Origin: Tenrec ecaudatus
Taxonomy: Eukaryota > Chordata > Mammalia > Afrosoricida > Tenrecidae
Direction of reading: 5' to 3'
DNA: 64,000 nt
Assembly (NCBI RefSeq): GCF_050624435.1
Contig: NC_134545.1
Span: 88,254,063-88,318,062, forward strand
The translations under genes were made by a program, and so were the position numbers. Shown here piece after piece: positions 31,525 to 43,564 of the stretch (position 1 is the first letter of the stretch; each line of letters begins with the position of its first letter). Below the pieces are notes generated by a model that was not told the DNA's origin, searched no databases, and was given only the letters and a program-made list of their open reading frames with translations.

Positions 31525-33455
31525 AAATCTTGCCATGTATCAGAAACAAACTTCCTTGTGATCTGTTTCCTTTGGGCGAGGGGAAACTAGTGACCAGTCC
31601 GTCTCCCGTTTGGCTCCTGCAGATGCCTCTTCGGTAGAGTGTACTTCCGTATGACCTCCGTGATTCATGGAGACTGCGTAAGGTGGTGGACCACTGATCT
31701 GGGCCAGAGGTGGGCAGACAGGCAAAAAGACCCTGTTTGTGGGATGGGGGTTGATGAGGATGAAGGAAAAGGGGCCTGTGGGAGCTAGACAAGGAAGTCA
31801 GGGAAGACTTCCTGGAGGAGGAGAGCCAGTGGCTCCTGGGCTGAGCCCCTGAGCCTGCCCCCACCAAAGGGCAGTCCAGATTTCCTCAGGGGGTTCCTGG
31901 ACCTTCAGAAAGAGGGGTCATGTGACAGTCCCTCACAATCAGGGTGCAACTGAGTTTCCCCCAACTAGAAAGAGGCCTGGGGGTGGAAGCTGGGCAGGGT
32001 GACATCTTTCAGCCTTTTCTCCTCTAACAGATTCTCCCGTGGATCTACCTCTGGCTTAGTCTGGGCCCCTTGTGCGTTCAAGACAAGCCCACCTGCTGAA
32101 TGCTGGGTCCTCTCTAGAGTCCTGAGGCCCTAGAGGGCCTGCTCCTCCCAATCCTAGTCCCAGCCCCTGGTGCTGAGTCAGCCACACTTATCACTTAATC
32201 CTGCCACCAGGACTAAGCCAACAGAGCCCCAGCATCTGCCCCCCCACCCGCCCCGCCACCCCGACGGCCCTCCGGCCACGTGAAAAGGAAGCACACTTCA
32301 CTGGCTGGCGGTGACATTTTCTCTGCCCACGGGTCACTTTGCAAAGAAAGCAAGCCTCTCCCTGGTCCCCACTCCAGCCCAGACTCCCCCAGACAAATAA
32401 AGGAAGCTCCACTGAGTTCACTCTGCCCAGTGCTGGGGGTGTGGGGTCCCCAAAACCGCACAGCTCAGCATCTTGGCTCAGCCACCCAGCCGAGTAGTGG
32501 GTGGTGGAGTGAACATCTGGGACCATGCTGGCCAGACAATCCAAACACCACTGCAGCCAGGGGCAGGCCAGGTGCAAGGCAGGGTCTGTGACCGGGTTGG
32601 TTCCCCAGTTTGCAGGGCTGGGTGCCATAAAGTAGCCTTCCAATGGCTGAGAGCCTGGTGCGTGGGCACGGACACAAGAAGGCGCTGCCCAGGGGAGAGC
32701 TTTGCAGGCCGGAAGGGGACTCTTCTGCCCCTCCAGCCAGGACCTGACCTGCTTCCAGGTTCCCTGGTGCAGTGAGAGGCCTTGGGCAGCGCAGGGTGGT
32801 GTTCCGTGAGAGAGGCGGACAGTTCCACTGGAGGTGCTGACCCAGGCAGAGAACCCTGATTCGGCAGCTCTCCTCATCGGCAGCAATCACATTGCCAGGC
32901 AGGAGGCACGCCGAGCGCAGCTGGGGGACCTCTGTAACCCCAGAGGGTAGAGCTGCCCGAGACTTCAGCTTTGGGGCCCCAGTCCTTAAACCTTCCTCCT
33001 CTGACCACTCCCAGATAAAGGGGACCCCACAGCAAGAGGCTGGTAGCTTCCCTGGCCCGGCAATTCTCCTTCCGAGGAGGCAAGGCCACCTAGCCTCTCT
33101 TGGGACCCGGCGAACTCAAGGGTCAAGGTCCTCTTACCCTTTCTGCTTTACTGGCATCCCTGTGGTAGGTGCTGGGGACACCCAAAGAGTCATAAGGCGG
33201 AAAGCGACAATGACGGCAGCGTGACTCTGTCAGAAGGTCTTCTCCCTGATGGTCTAACACGTGCTCCCGTTTCCTGTCCATTCCTTATGGCCTTGTCCAT
33301 GGGGAGACTTCTTTGACAGTCGCAGCCCTAAGGGCGAACCCTTCCCGGGATTCCACCAGCACTCCTGGCTATCCTACGTCAGCACTTCACAGTTCTGTGT
33401 GTCTGTCTACTCTTCTGTGCACATTCAGTGCCCAACAGGAAGCCACCCCCCCAAA
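31525..33455. other. No gene supported; possible L2 scrap near 31,780
   Basis: CAGGGAAGACTTCCTGGAGGAGGAGAG at 31,800-31,826 resembles an L2 segment. From 32,190 to 32,890 up to 231 codons are open on the minus strand with overlapping opposite frames. The translation is not domain-like, lacks a recognisable family and has no splice context, so it is not called a gene. Confidence 0.45.
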
Positions 33456-33461
33456 AAAAAC

Positions 33462-33565
33462 CCCAAAACTTTATCAAAATATAATTCATACATCATATGT
33501 GACACATTAAAGTGTACAATTCAATGTTTCTAGTACAGTCAGGGTGGTACCCAACTCCATACCCT
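33462..33565 (-). mobile_element. Old L1 3' UTR scrap
   Basis: ACTTTATCAAAATATAATTCATACATCATATGTGACACATTAAAGTGTACAATTCAATG matches the antisense of old L1 3' UTRs. Confidence 0.5.
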
Positions 33566-33594
33566 TCAGCAGCAGTAACTCCCATCCCTACCCC

Positions 33595-33808
33595 TGGCTC
33601 TAACTCACTGCCATCGAGGTGATTCGGACTCAGGACGACCCTATAGGACTGAGGAGAACTGCTCCTGTGGCTTTCTGAGACGGTGGCTGTTGACAGGAGT
33701 AGCAAAGTCTCATCTTTTTCCCAAGGAGCAACTGGTGGTTTTGAACTGTTGGCCTTGCAGATCGTAGCCCAATGTGTAGCCACTCTGCCACCCGGGCTCC
33801 CTGGACTT
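33595..33808 (-). mobile_element. AfroSINE, full length
   Basis: ACTGCCATCGAGGTGATTCGGACTCAGGACGACCCTATAGG, AGCAACTGGTGGTTTTGAACTGTTGGCCTTGC, AGCCACTCTGCCACCCGGGCTCC. Confidence 0.93.
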
Positions 33809-33957
33809 TCTTTACTCAATTGGACACTTCAAAGAAATGGAACCATGCAATAGCTTCTTGTGTTTGCACTTGTCATCATGCCTTTGTTTTCCTTTTCAAG
33901 GTTCACTCGCACTTTAGCATGTATCAATATTCCACTCGTTTTGTTGTTGTGTTTTCT

Positions 33958-34855
33958 TTTTAGAAAAATCATTTTATTAGGGGCTCATACAACTCTTATC
34001 ACAATCCATACATACATCAAGTGTGTAAAGCACATTTGTATATTCATTGCCCTCATCATTCTCAAATCATTTGCTCTCCACTTAAGCCCCTGGCATCAGC
34101 TCATTTTCCCCTCCCTCCCCGCTCCCCACCTCCCTCACGAACCTTTGATAATTTACAAATTATTATTTTGTCCTATCTTGCCCTGTTCGATGTCTCCCTT
34201 CACCCATTTCTCTGTTGTCCATCCCCCAGGAAGGAGGTCACATGTACATCCTTGTAATCAGTTCCCCCTTTCCAAGCCACTCTCCCACCACCCTCCCAGT
34301 ATCGCCACTCATATCACTGACCCTGATGGGATCATCCGCCCTGGATTCCCTGCATTTCCAGTTCCTATCTGTACCTGTGTACATCCTCTTGTCTAGCCAG
34401 ATTTGTAAGGTAGAATTGGGATCATGGTAGTCGGGTAGGAGGAAGCATTTAGGAACTAGAGGAAAGTTTTAAGTTTTATCATTGCTACATCGCACCCTGA
34501 CTGGCTCATCTCCTCCTGGAAACCCTTCAGAAAGGGGATGTCTAGTGGCCTACAAATGGACTTTGGGTCTCTACTCTGCACTCCCCACCTCATTCACTAT
34601 GATATAAATTTTTGTTCTGATGATGTCTGATACCTGATCCCATAGACACCTCTTGATCGCACAGGCTGGTGTGCTTCTTCCATGTGGACTTTGTTGTTTC
34701 TGAGCTAAATGGCCACTTGTTTAGCTTCAAGCCTTTAAGACCCCAGATACTATATCTTTTGTTAGCCATTCACCATCAGCTTTCTTTGTCACATTTGCTT
34801 ATGCACCCATTTGTCTTCAGTGATTGTATCAGGATATTCTACTTGTTTTTACAGC
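33958..34855 (-). mobile_element. LINE 3' UTR (AATAAAATG-tail family), about 0.9 kb
   Basis: Antisense: AAAAATCATTTTATTAGGGGCTCATACAACTCTTATCACAATCC, CTCCACTTAAGCCCCTGGCATCAGC, CCATCCCCCAGGAAGGAGGTCACATG, GGCTCATCTCCTCCTGG, CAGGCTGGTGTGCTTCTTCCATGTGGAC, AGCCTTTAAGACCCCAGATAC. It contains one copy of the module that is duplicated at 4.0-4.4 kb. Confidence 0.82.
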
Positions 34856-35065
34856 CGAATAATATTCTGTGAGCGCAGCACACCTTATCACCTATTCATC
34901 TATGGGTGTAAATTGGGTTTCCCCATCATAGGACTACTGTGGATCATGCTGCTCTGAACCTGAGTACCTGTAGATTTTTTCTGAGTACACATTTTTAATT
35001 CTTTTGAATATATGCCTAGGAGTGAAATGGTAGGTTGTACGATAATTCTAGACTAAACTGTTTCC
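34856..35065 (-). mobile_element. Old L1 3' fragment
   Basis: CAGCCGAATAATATTCTGTG, ACCTATTCATCTATGGGTGTAAATTGGGTTTCC, CATGCTGCTCTGAACCTG, AATTCTTTTGAATATATGCCTAGGAGTGAAATGG: the classic antisense of a mammalian L1 3' region. It abuts the previous element. Confidence 0.75.
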
Positions 35066-35069
35066 CATG

Positions 35070-35800
35070 TGTCTTTTATGTTATTTCACTGGCTTAGTAA
35101 AAGAGGGAAAAAAAAAGGAGGTCTGAAACAGAGAAGTTCAAATGTAAATAACTGATCTATTAAGGAGTCATATTATAATGTGTTTGCATTTCAAACTTTG
35201 TCATGAAAAATATCCTGTATTCAAAGAGAACAGATTTAAGCTGAAATGCAGCTCTGACACACTGAATTCCAGGGACTCCGGCTTCCTGAGGCTTCAATGT
35301 CAGTGTTCCCCTATAAACTAATATTACTTAAACCACTGACGGCAGCGAAGACCAAAAGGCTCATGGACATTAGTCGTGTAAATGTAATCCTTTGTTGATT
35401 ATCTTGTATTCACAATGCACGCTTCTTTTTAAAATAAACTGAACATTAAGTCAAAAAACAAGGAGGATTTTAATCAAAGAGAAAAGAAAACATTCTGATT
35501 TGTTTCTAACCTGATGATAAAAGTCTTCAGCCGTCACCCTTGAGTATACTGTTTGCTATCGATTTTTTGCTTTTGATTTTGGTTTGTGTGGTAGATGCTC
35601 TGGTTGAGTTTCTTTGATCCTAATTCACTCCGGGTTGTTTTTTTGTTTTGTTTTTACTAGGGCAAATAAAAAGGTAACAAAACACCTTGTGTTTAAATTT
35701 TTTAATCACAAATAAGTTTAAATGCTTTTACTGAATCCATTAATAAGATCCTACCTCAGCCCACCTTATTCAACAGTGATTGGTTTCGTAATGTTGAGCC
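35070..35800. other. AT-rich, repeat-free block; candidate conserved noncoding element
   Basis: About 700 bp with no recognisable repeat, clearly AT-richer than its surroundings, containing TTTGCATTTCAAACTTTG, AATCCTTTGTTGATTATCTTG and TTTAATCAAAGAG. No long ORF. Regulatory function is inference only. Confidence 0.35.
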
Positions 35801-35825
35801 AAGCGGCATTTCTGACATAAACCCT

Positions 35826-36003
35826 ACGTGGTGACAGTGGAGGTAAGTGTTGGGTTGCTAACTGCAAGGTGGGAGGTTCAAACCCACCCGCTGCTCCCGG
35901 GATAAAGTTGAGGCGCTCGGCTCCAGTGAAGAGGTAACGGGCGCCAAAACCCTGTATTGGGTCGCTGTGAGTGAGAATCAATGCCATGGGTTTGGTTATA
36001 ATG
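35826..36003 (+). mobile_element. AfroSINE, plus orientation
   Basis: GCTAACTGCAAGGTGGGAGGTTCAAACCCACCCGCTGCTCC (B box), CCCTGTATTGGGTCGCTGTGAGTGAGAATCAATGCCATGGGTTTGG (tail). Confidence 0.88.
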
Positions 36004-36511
36004 GATTATCCTTTTTGCACGTGGCTGGCTTTGACTGGTTACTAGGTTGCCTAGGAGTGTTCCATCTGCGATCACGGTTGATACAGACTAGCATCAGCTG
36101 AGTGTCCGTCTGCTGAGAGGCGTAAACGGCCAGGCAATAGGAGTTTAACTTATTTCACTTCGGAGTTGTCTCTGGGTAACACACGTGATTAAGTGCTTAG
36201 CTTCTAACCTCAAAGTACCCCCCACCACCACTCCAGCAAAATGCCTGGTAATCTATTTCTGAAGCGCGTGCGCACGCGCGCGCACACACACACCCAGAAA
36301 GTCCCACGGAGCAGTTTCCACTGAAGCACAGGGTCACCGCAAGCAGGAAATGGCAGGACAGCAACGCGTTTGGTTTTCACACTGAGGGAGAGGAAGAGCG
36401 GGTAGCGGGAGCGGCCTTCAGCCTTCGTTACAGACTGAATCCAGCAATGCCGCCCATTCCAGCGTGTTGTCAATACCAAGTTACCAGAGGCCGCTTTCCT
36501 CCGCCCTGAGA

Positions 36512-36720
36512 CTCAACCCACACTCGGTACCACTGAGTCCATCCTGCCCGGACTCATGGTGTCGCTACAGGAGGGAGTAGAGCTGCCCCTTGGGGTTCGG
36601 AAGCCATAAATCTTTATAGGGAGCAGTGGTCTTTCCCCTGAGGGGCGGCTGGTGCTTTGAACCGCTGACCTTGCAGTTAGCAGCCCCATGGGTAACCACT
36701 ACGCCATCAGGGCTTCTTAC
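36512..36720 (-). mobile_element. AfroSINE, tandem pair member 1
   Basis: GTAGAGCTGCCCCTTGGGGTTCGGAAGCCATAAATC, GGGCGGCTGGTGCTTTGAACCGCTGACCTTGCAGTTAGCAGCC, AACCACTACGCCATCAGGGC. Confidence 0.93.
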
Positions 36721-36734
36721 ACACAAGGCTCAAA

Positions 36735-36912
36735 CCTCAAACTCACTGTCCTGGGGTCGATGTGGACTCCCGGAGGCCTCACAGGGCAGGGCGGATCCCC
36801 TCCCTGTGCATTTCTGAGGCTGTAAGGCTCTCTCCCCAGGAGCGGCTGGTGGATTCAAACCGTTGGCTTTGCAGTTAGCAGCCCAGCGGATAACCACTAT
36901 GCCATCTGAGAC
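36735..36912 (-). mobile_element. AfroSINE, tandem pair member 2
   Basis: AACTCACTGTCCTGGGGTCGATGTGGACTCCC, GAGCGGCTGGTGGATTCAAACCGTTGGCTTTGCAGTTAGCAGCC, AACCACTATGCCATC. Same orientation, about 15 bp from member 1. Confidence 0.93.
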
Positions 36913-36914
36913 CA

Positions 36915-38570
36915 GAGGTGGCTAATTAAAATTGCCCTCCCTGACACTGGCACCCTCACCTGTCAGTAGAAGCCCATGATCAAGGGGCACACTCTCTGGT
37001 TTCCTGTCTCACCCTGAGGTAGCTGAGTCAGAGCACCTGAGGAACCCAGAGAGGGAGCTTCAAGCCAGGCCTCTGCCAGGTGCACTCTGCCATCATTAAG
37101 GTCTCCTGGGACACACATTTCCTCATTAGGAAAATCAGAAGATTAGACTAATATGGTTTTTGTTACCTCTAACACCCTGTAAATCAAAATAGATGGAAAA
37201 CTTAGGGAAAAAATTTAAACCGAGAGAGATTAGGCAAGTTGCACGGTGGTACCCGAGGAGGCGAGAAGCCCAGGTCACCTGGAGGCAGGAAGGCACACAC
37301 AGGGCCCTTCCCTGTGTCCAATTCCACCTTCCCCCACCCCCACAATTTGCCTAATGCTCTTCTTTACATTGATGTCCTTCCCAGAAAAACCTAACAACTT
37401 ATTTCAGTCAGACCCACAGCAACGATATGCATCAGAGTGAACATCCACCAAGCTGCTTCAATGTCTCTCCCACCACCTAGTAAAACAGACTCACTAAGAT
37501 GTCAAGTGTGGATGCAAACTGTTGACCCACTCAGTCTCAAACGTCTCCTCCCACAGAACTCACAGATATCCATGTACCCCATCTTGGGAAACGTGAACCC
37601 CGATAAACACAGCATCACTAGGCACAGATGGGTTCCAAGCCGTCTCCTAGTCTATGGAAAGGAACAGTGACTGGACTTGCCCACTGGGTGGAAGAGGACG
37701 TTCCACGGGATAACGTGTGAAAGGTGCTTGGCGCAGAGCCTGCTGTGGACCAGACCCCCCTTCCACACAGCTGCCATCACCACCCCTGTCCCCGTCATTG
37801 CTGATGCGGTGACGTCAGCTGCATCCAAGGGCCAGGGAGAGAGCTTAGGAAGGCTCAGCCTTTACGCAGGCGGGCAGAGGGCAAGCTGCGAGGGACAGTC
37901 TAGCAGGCATGGTGCACCCGACCCCAGAGCCTGGCTGGGAATGTCCAGGGGCCTTGGGGCAGCTGCCCAGTGGGTGTGTACGGACCAGGCTCAAGGAGGA
38001 AGCCTCTGGATTTTCCAGCGACTCATTGGGTATGTGTGGGGCTGGCAGGCAGTGTTTTACATTAAATATGACTGGGCCTGGGGTGATCGCCCCGCTCATG
38101 TAGGAAGGGGCAGAGTGACTACAGAGATGTACAGCATGGTGCTGTGCTTGGGGAACCTCTTCAGGGCCACGGAATCCATAGAAACTTCCATCTGGTCTGA
38201 CGTCTGGAAGGCTGGTGATCCTGGCTGCCCGGGAGGGCTCCATCCATAAGACCCTGTCACGCTGACACCACAGCCTTTGAACAGGAAATAGGCCACCGGA
38301 TGCGGTGTTCCGAGAAGATGGGTCCGGTTCAGATGAACAGCCTGCTGGGCAACCTTGACTGCTCAGGGTGGTGGCAGCAGCATCCGTAAAGTACTTGCCC
38401 TGACAACTGCCTGCAGGTGCTATGGAGACCCCAGGAGCCAGGGCTGCCAAGTGCCAGGCAGAATTATCCTACTCAGTATCTCTGAGGCTCAGTCTACCCG
38501 GCTGTGCCAAGGCTCCCCAGCCTGAGGGCTGCAGTGCACGTGAAGGCGGGAGTGTGGCTGTGGAAGTGTG
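36915..38570. other. No gene recognised
   Basis: Frames of 190-201 codons (37677-38249 plus; 37845-38450 minus) overlap in opposite directions without domains. 37,375-37,600 may hold a very worn SINE (AGACTCACTAAGATGTCAAG, CAAACTGTTGACC), too weak to call. Confidence 0.45.
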
Positions 38571-38574
38571 CTAA

Positions 38575-38770
38575 CCAGGAGCCTGGTGTTGCAAAGGGTA
38601 AGTGGGTGGTCGGCTGCTGACCAAAAGCTTGGTGGCTTGAACCCACCAGCCACTCTGTGGGAGAAAGAGCCGGCAGCCTGCTTCCAGAAAAGACTGCTGC
38701 CTAGAAAAGCCCACGGACCGGTTCTACTGTCGCACGCCGTCCCTGAGAGTCAGAATCAATACGCAGAAAG
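38575..38770 (+). mobile_element. AfroSINE, plus orientation
   Basis: GGAGCCTGGTGTTGCAAAGGGTAAG, CTGCTGACCAAAAGCTTGGTGGCTTGAACCCACCAGCCACTCTGTGGGAGAAAGAG, GAGAGTCAGAATCAAT. Confidence 0.9.
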
Positions 38771-38844
38771 CCAAGAGCAACAAGCACACAGCCCATTCCA
38801 GGCACAAAGGAAACCGTCAGACATGCTCTGCCGCAGTCGCGCCA

Positions 38845-39545
38845 CTATCAGGTCCAATGACAACGCAGGTCAAGAAGGCCAAATCCTCGCAGCTGGACAA
38901 ACAGGTAACATAAATGGTAGATGCAGAAAAGCTTAAAGTTGTCAGGGATTTTTGTCTTGCTTGGATCCACCACCGATGCTTGCGGAAGCCACATTCAAGA
39001 GATCAAAAGGTACTTTGCAGGAGGTAAATCTGCCGCGTGGGGCCTCTTTAGAGGATGGAGGAGCAGGAAGGTGCTCTGAGGACGAAGGTGTGCCTGACGC
39101 AAGCCAGGGCCTTTGCCATGGCCTGACAGGCACGTGAAAGTGGGAGCCTGGATAAGAAGTCTGAAGACGCGTCGATGTGTCTGAATTGGGCACTGGCAAA
39201 GAATACTGGAAACATGACGGGCTGCCAAAAAGGACAAACCCGTCTGTCTTGGGAGAAGTACGGCCAGAGTTCTCTTTAGAGGCAAGGATGGCAGGACTTT
39301 GTCTCACCGACGTTGCAAATGTTGTCTGGAGAGATCAGTCCCTGGAGAAGGACACTGTTTGGTCAAGTAGAGAGGCAGCAGAAGAGATGACGGTCCTCAT
39401 CGCTACGGACGGACTCTGAGGCTACAATGGGCTCAAACACAGGAACAATCGTGAGGATGCACAGGACTGGCCAGTGTTTCGTTCTGTTGTGCATTAGGTC
39501 CCTCTGGGTCAGAGTGGACCCGATGTCACCTAACAGCAACAATCT
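38845..39545 (+). mobile_element. RTE LINE 3' portion
   Basis: CCAAATCCTCGCAGCTGGACAAAC, AAGTTGTCAGGGATTTTTGTCTTGCTTGGATCCACC, AGGTGTGCCTGACGCAAGCCAGGGC, CAAAAAGGACAAACCCGTCTGTCTTGGGAGAAGTACGG, GAGATCAGTCCCTGGAGAAGGAC, and the 3' end CAGTGTTTCGTTCTGTTGTGCATTAGGTCCC..GATGTCACCTAACAGCAACAA. This end is what the AfroSINE tail imitates. Inactive. Confidence 0.87.
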
Positions 39546-39559
39546 GTGGTAGAGGACAT

Positions 39560-39716
39560 TCCACTTGAAGTCAGAATTCCAGCTTGGTCCCTTCCTAGTT
39601 GCATGAGCTTGACCGAGGCCATGTGTAAAAATAGCCACTCCGCTCCTGGTGCCTTGAGGCTTAAGTGACATCCTCTAGGTGCTCTTAGCGCGCGGTAAGT
39701 GCTCCGTCAATGAGGT
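39560..39716 (+). mobile_element. MIR SINE fragment
   Basis: CCAGCTTGGTCCCTTCCTAGTTGCATGAGCTTGACC, TGTGTAAAAATAGCC, TTAAGTGACATCCTCTAGGTGCTC, GGTAAGTGCTCCGTCAATGAGG follow the MIR order. Confidence 0.6.
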
Positions 39717-39719
39717 CAC

Positions 39720-42700
39720 CCTGCAGACGGCGAAGAAACTCCGGTACTGTCTTCCTCTCTCTAACTTCTCATCCTGCCCATCCCACGTCCGGGCAGCTGC
39801 TTGGGTACAGCCGGGTGGAGGCAGCTCTCACCAATGATGGGAAGACCTTCGGAATTCTCCCCATGAACTTGACGGTGTTTGAGCACCTAAGGCTCTTGAG
39901 CTCTGTCCCAATACCATCAGACCACCCATGTGCGATCAGCTCCCCTTAGGGAAGAAGGAAAGGACACTGGCCACCTGGAAAGGTAGTGACCAGTACCTGG
40001 CAAGAGTGGAGACTCTGAAAGTCTGGGGATTAGTTTCCTACTCTCTGGTTGGCGCCAGCATCCCCATTTCTGTCACTGTACTGCTTGACTGCTAGCTGGC
40101 CCGTCTCTCTTTCCATCCCCAGGCAGGTGCTGGGGGCTGGAGCAGCTGCAGGGGTGGGGAGGGGGTGTGTGCTGTGGTGTGATGGGACAGGGCCAGAGGG
40201 TTCCTTTGAGGCTGAGAGGAAGGACTTGGACTTCTCCCTCTGGGTTGAAGGGAGCCCCTGGGGGGGTTAAGCAGAGGAGTGAGGGGGTGAATGTGGACAC
40301 AAATCCAGCCAGCATATAGGATGGAGCAGCGGCAACTGAGCCCCCTGTGTGAGCCTAAGATGAGGGTGCTCAGGGGCGGGTGGAGGTGTGTGTGTGTGTT
40401 TCCTGGAAGACCCTGGCTGTGGCCACTCTGTTTCCTGCAGAGGGTGTAGGAACATGAGCAACAAGAAAAAGGTGCATCTGGGGGTACTGAGCTATTCCCG
40501 AGCCTCGACAGAGACCCTTTCCGTGTTTCTGAACTCCCACAAGCTCCCTGACAGTTCTCGCCCACCCAGACCTCCAAGGCCCCTCCCAAAGAGCAAGAGG
40601 CCCTAAAGGAGGGGTGAGGAGGGAGGAGAGGAGCACAGATGTCAAATGTCGCTTTCTGGCCGACCCACACCGCCGAGCCCACTTGTTCCCGATTCCTCCT
40701 CTCCTGACTATTCCTCCAAAGCACCCCCTCCCCCGTGAAAGCCAGGATGTACCCTTGGTGGCCCAGGCCCCAGGCTGCTGCTACTCAAGGCAGTGAGATT
40801 CCAGGGCTGGTCTCCAGAGTCTCCTTAGAAAGAGAAGTCAAACAAGGATGCTTCAAAAGGACCACCCATATCCTGGCTTTCTTCCTCCCCTTTCTCCAAG
40901 CATCTCCTTTCCCCAGGTATTTCTCTAGTCCAAAAGGCTCAAGGTACGTCTAGACCCTATCCCTAGCCCCCACCCCCACTCCTACCACAGTCTTATGCAA
41001 AAGGGGAAACAAGGCAGCTGAGGTAGAATGGGCAGAGTGTAGCTCTTCCACGGGGACCTTGGCTTGTTTTATAAGGAACCCTTGCTCCTCAGGAGCCTCC
41101 TCTGCTTGTGAGTGAACTTGGAGTTGAAGATAGGCACCAGCTTCTTCAGTCTCCCCCGATGCCAGGCTGGGCCATTGCAGAACTCCTGGTGGGGCACTGG
41201 GCACTTCCTCAGTGAGGCCTGGTGCTGCCAGGCCTGGGCGAGCCCTCAGCGGCACCACCTGGTAGACTTTTGTCACAGTTTGTTCCTTATGTAGCCTCTC
41301 CTCCCTCTCAGTTGCTTCTGCAGTTTGGCCAGACGTCTAGAACTGTCCTTACCACCCTGCAAGGCATACATTTACTTGTAAGCCTATTTCCCTTCAAGCG
41401 TCCATGAACTTCTTGACAGCAATGCCTGTCCTCGATATCCCCACTGTCCAGCTCAGTGTCTGGAGCGAGGCTATGAGAACAACTCCCAGCTGGCTGCCCA
41501 CTGAGAGCACGGTTTTCAGCCGAAGAGCCTGGATTCCTGAATGACTGGCTGGAGCAGAGCTCTCCAGGGACCCGTTTCAGAGTGTGACATAAACGAGAAA
41601 CAGGTCTTTCCTAGGTGAAGCCACGGAGTTTGTTACACAGCCGCTAGCCTGTCCTGTCTAACAGAGCCCTGTCTGATGCCTGTTACACCAAATTAAACGA
41701 GGGGAGACTTAATGTGGGGTGCAGAATCTTCCCAGGCACTGGACCCCCTAAACTTGAGACTTGCCCTTGTGGGGTCCAATCAAGCCAGAAGGCACATGAC
41801 GAAACGGTTCCCCGAACCACACATCCTGTTTCTACACAGGCACACACAGCGCTCTACACCAAATCACGCATGTGTTGGGAATGCCAGGACGTTTCTGGGG
41901 CAGACTGAGAATGAACAAAGTGGAATTTGAGGCTGGGGCCTCCTCCTCCCCACACAGGCAGCAACGCCCTGACATGTGACCATGCACACTCACATGGGTG
42001 GCACCCACCACCCCTCTGGGCCGCTTCTTGGAAGGGCTGGAACAGCGGTCTTCCCACCGAGCCCATTGTCACCAGGCCAAATTCCTTTCTGTCCAGGGCC
42101 TGCCTGGACACAAAGAACAAGGGCCCAATGGGGGAGAGCCCACATTTGGAGCCAGGGACCCAGATGGCCTTTCCGACATTCCCGGCCCTTGGTGCTCAAG
42201 GTGCGATCTTCCAGCTAGCATTCCGGGGTCTACCTAGATGGGTCCTGCCTGGCCTTGAATTCCTTGGGCACCTCAGGTGCTGCTCCTAAGAGCTGATGCA
42301 GACAGCCCATGCCTTCCAAACTGGCAGGACGGTCTCCTGGCCTGGGTCACCGTCGTCGGCCTTTCTGCCCATCTGAGTCTTGTCCTGTAACTTCTGCTTT
42401 CTGTAGGCAAGGGCTTTCTACTGCCAAGGGCTCCCTGGGGTTAAGGAAACAAGGGGCGGGGGGCGAAGGTGGAGCCCAGATGGAAAAAGAGAGAAGTGTC
42501 CAAAGCTAAAATAAAACCCGGGCACAGTTGCCAGGGGAAGCCTTGTAAAGTGGTCCCTGCATGGAGAATCCCCGGGGGCAGCCTCCCCTGGCCACACTCT
42601 GCTTCCAGCTCCATTTAATGAGGCTCCCTGGGAGGGGAGAGGGTCTGGGGGGTGGGAAGGGGGCACATGGCTCCTGCCAGGAAACCAGTTAAACTGCAAC

Positions 42701-43078
42701 AGGAAAGTCTGCCACCTCCTTCCCCTTCCCTGTCAGAGCTTGGGGTCCTCCAGCCCACCCTGTTGCCCAGCTGGCCCTCCCTTCTCCAGGTGGCAGCCCC
42801 ATCATGGACCCAGGTGATGGCTTCCTCCCACGACCTCACAAACACGGGCAGCTGCCCAACTGGCATGCGGCCGGAGGGAGGTGGAGGGCAGTGCAAGGAG
42901 AGGGAGAGCCGGTGTGTCCCTGCATGCCCCCTCCCTCCCAGGATCCAGCCCTGGATGCAGTCACGGACCTCCGTGCGGGTCCCAGGTGGTCCCACCGCTC
43001 CACCTTTGCTCCCCCTGGTCTCCCTGCAGTGCCTTCTGTTGTGATCTCATGCACAAAGGAGCAAGACACGGGTCCGTC
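39720..43078. other. Repeat-poor GC-rich DNA
   Basis: No gene supported. Frames of up to 210 codons (40092-40724 minus) are proline/serine-rich and overlap others. A short (GT)n lies at 40,386-40,400. No recognisable LINE, SINE or DNA transposon over about 3.3 kb. Confidence 0.5.
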
Positions 43079-43079
43079 T

Positions 43080-43250
43080 TCCATTGGATTGAACCACGGT
43101 GATCCACAGGACTGCTTTTCAGAAGTAGATCCCCGGACCTATAATGTTCAGCATGATAGCAGTCCCCCAGGCTCTACTATTAGCAAGGTGGAGACTGCCC
43201 ACCAGGTACACTGGCCAGGAATTGAACCTTTGATCTCCTGCACCGAAGGA
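43080..43250 (-). mobile_element. Diverged AfroSINE-like SINE
   Basis: CTGCTTTTCAGAAGTAGATCCCCGGACC followed by GCCAGGAATTGAACCTTTGATCTCCTGC matches the arrangement of the elephant-type AfroSINE subfamily (GAAGTAGATCGCCAGGCC..TCGAACC). Very old. Confidence 0.45.
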
Positions 43251-43564
43251 GAAAATTCTCTCACGGAACCGCTGATGCTTCCAAATACCTTCTTGCTCAC
43301 GGTCAGAATGTCTCCCTAGATTCTAGGCCTCTTTCCAGTACCGCCTCTTCTGTAAAAGGTCCCCTGCCAGTCTGTCCCCCCGGCCCATCCGCCAGGCCTG
43401 TGGCAGGAGGAAGGGATCTGAGCATGCCACCCCAGGCAGCCCCTCCAGGGCACCATCCCACTGCGGAGAAAGAACAAGGGCGACATCCGAAGCAAATGTG
43501 ACAAGGGTTGCCATGCGTTTGCTCTGGGAGCGCGGGTCCCGCCACTGCCTGTTGGATGCATTTC

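Noticed and set aside
32191..32886. 231-codon open frame on the minus strand
   Set aside because: No domain or family likeness, overlapping open frames on the other strand and high GC. Chance openness is more likely than an exon.
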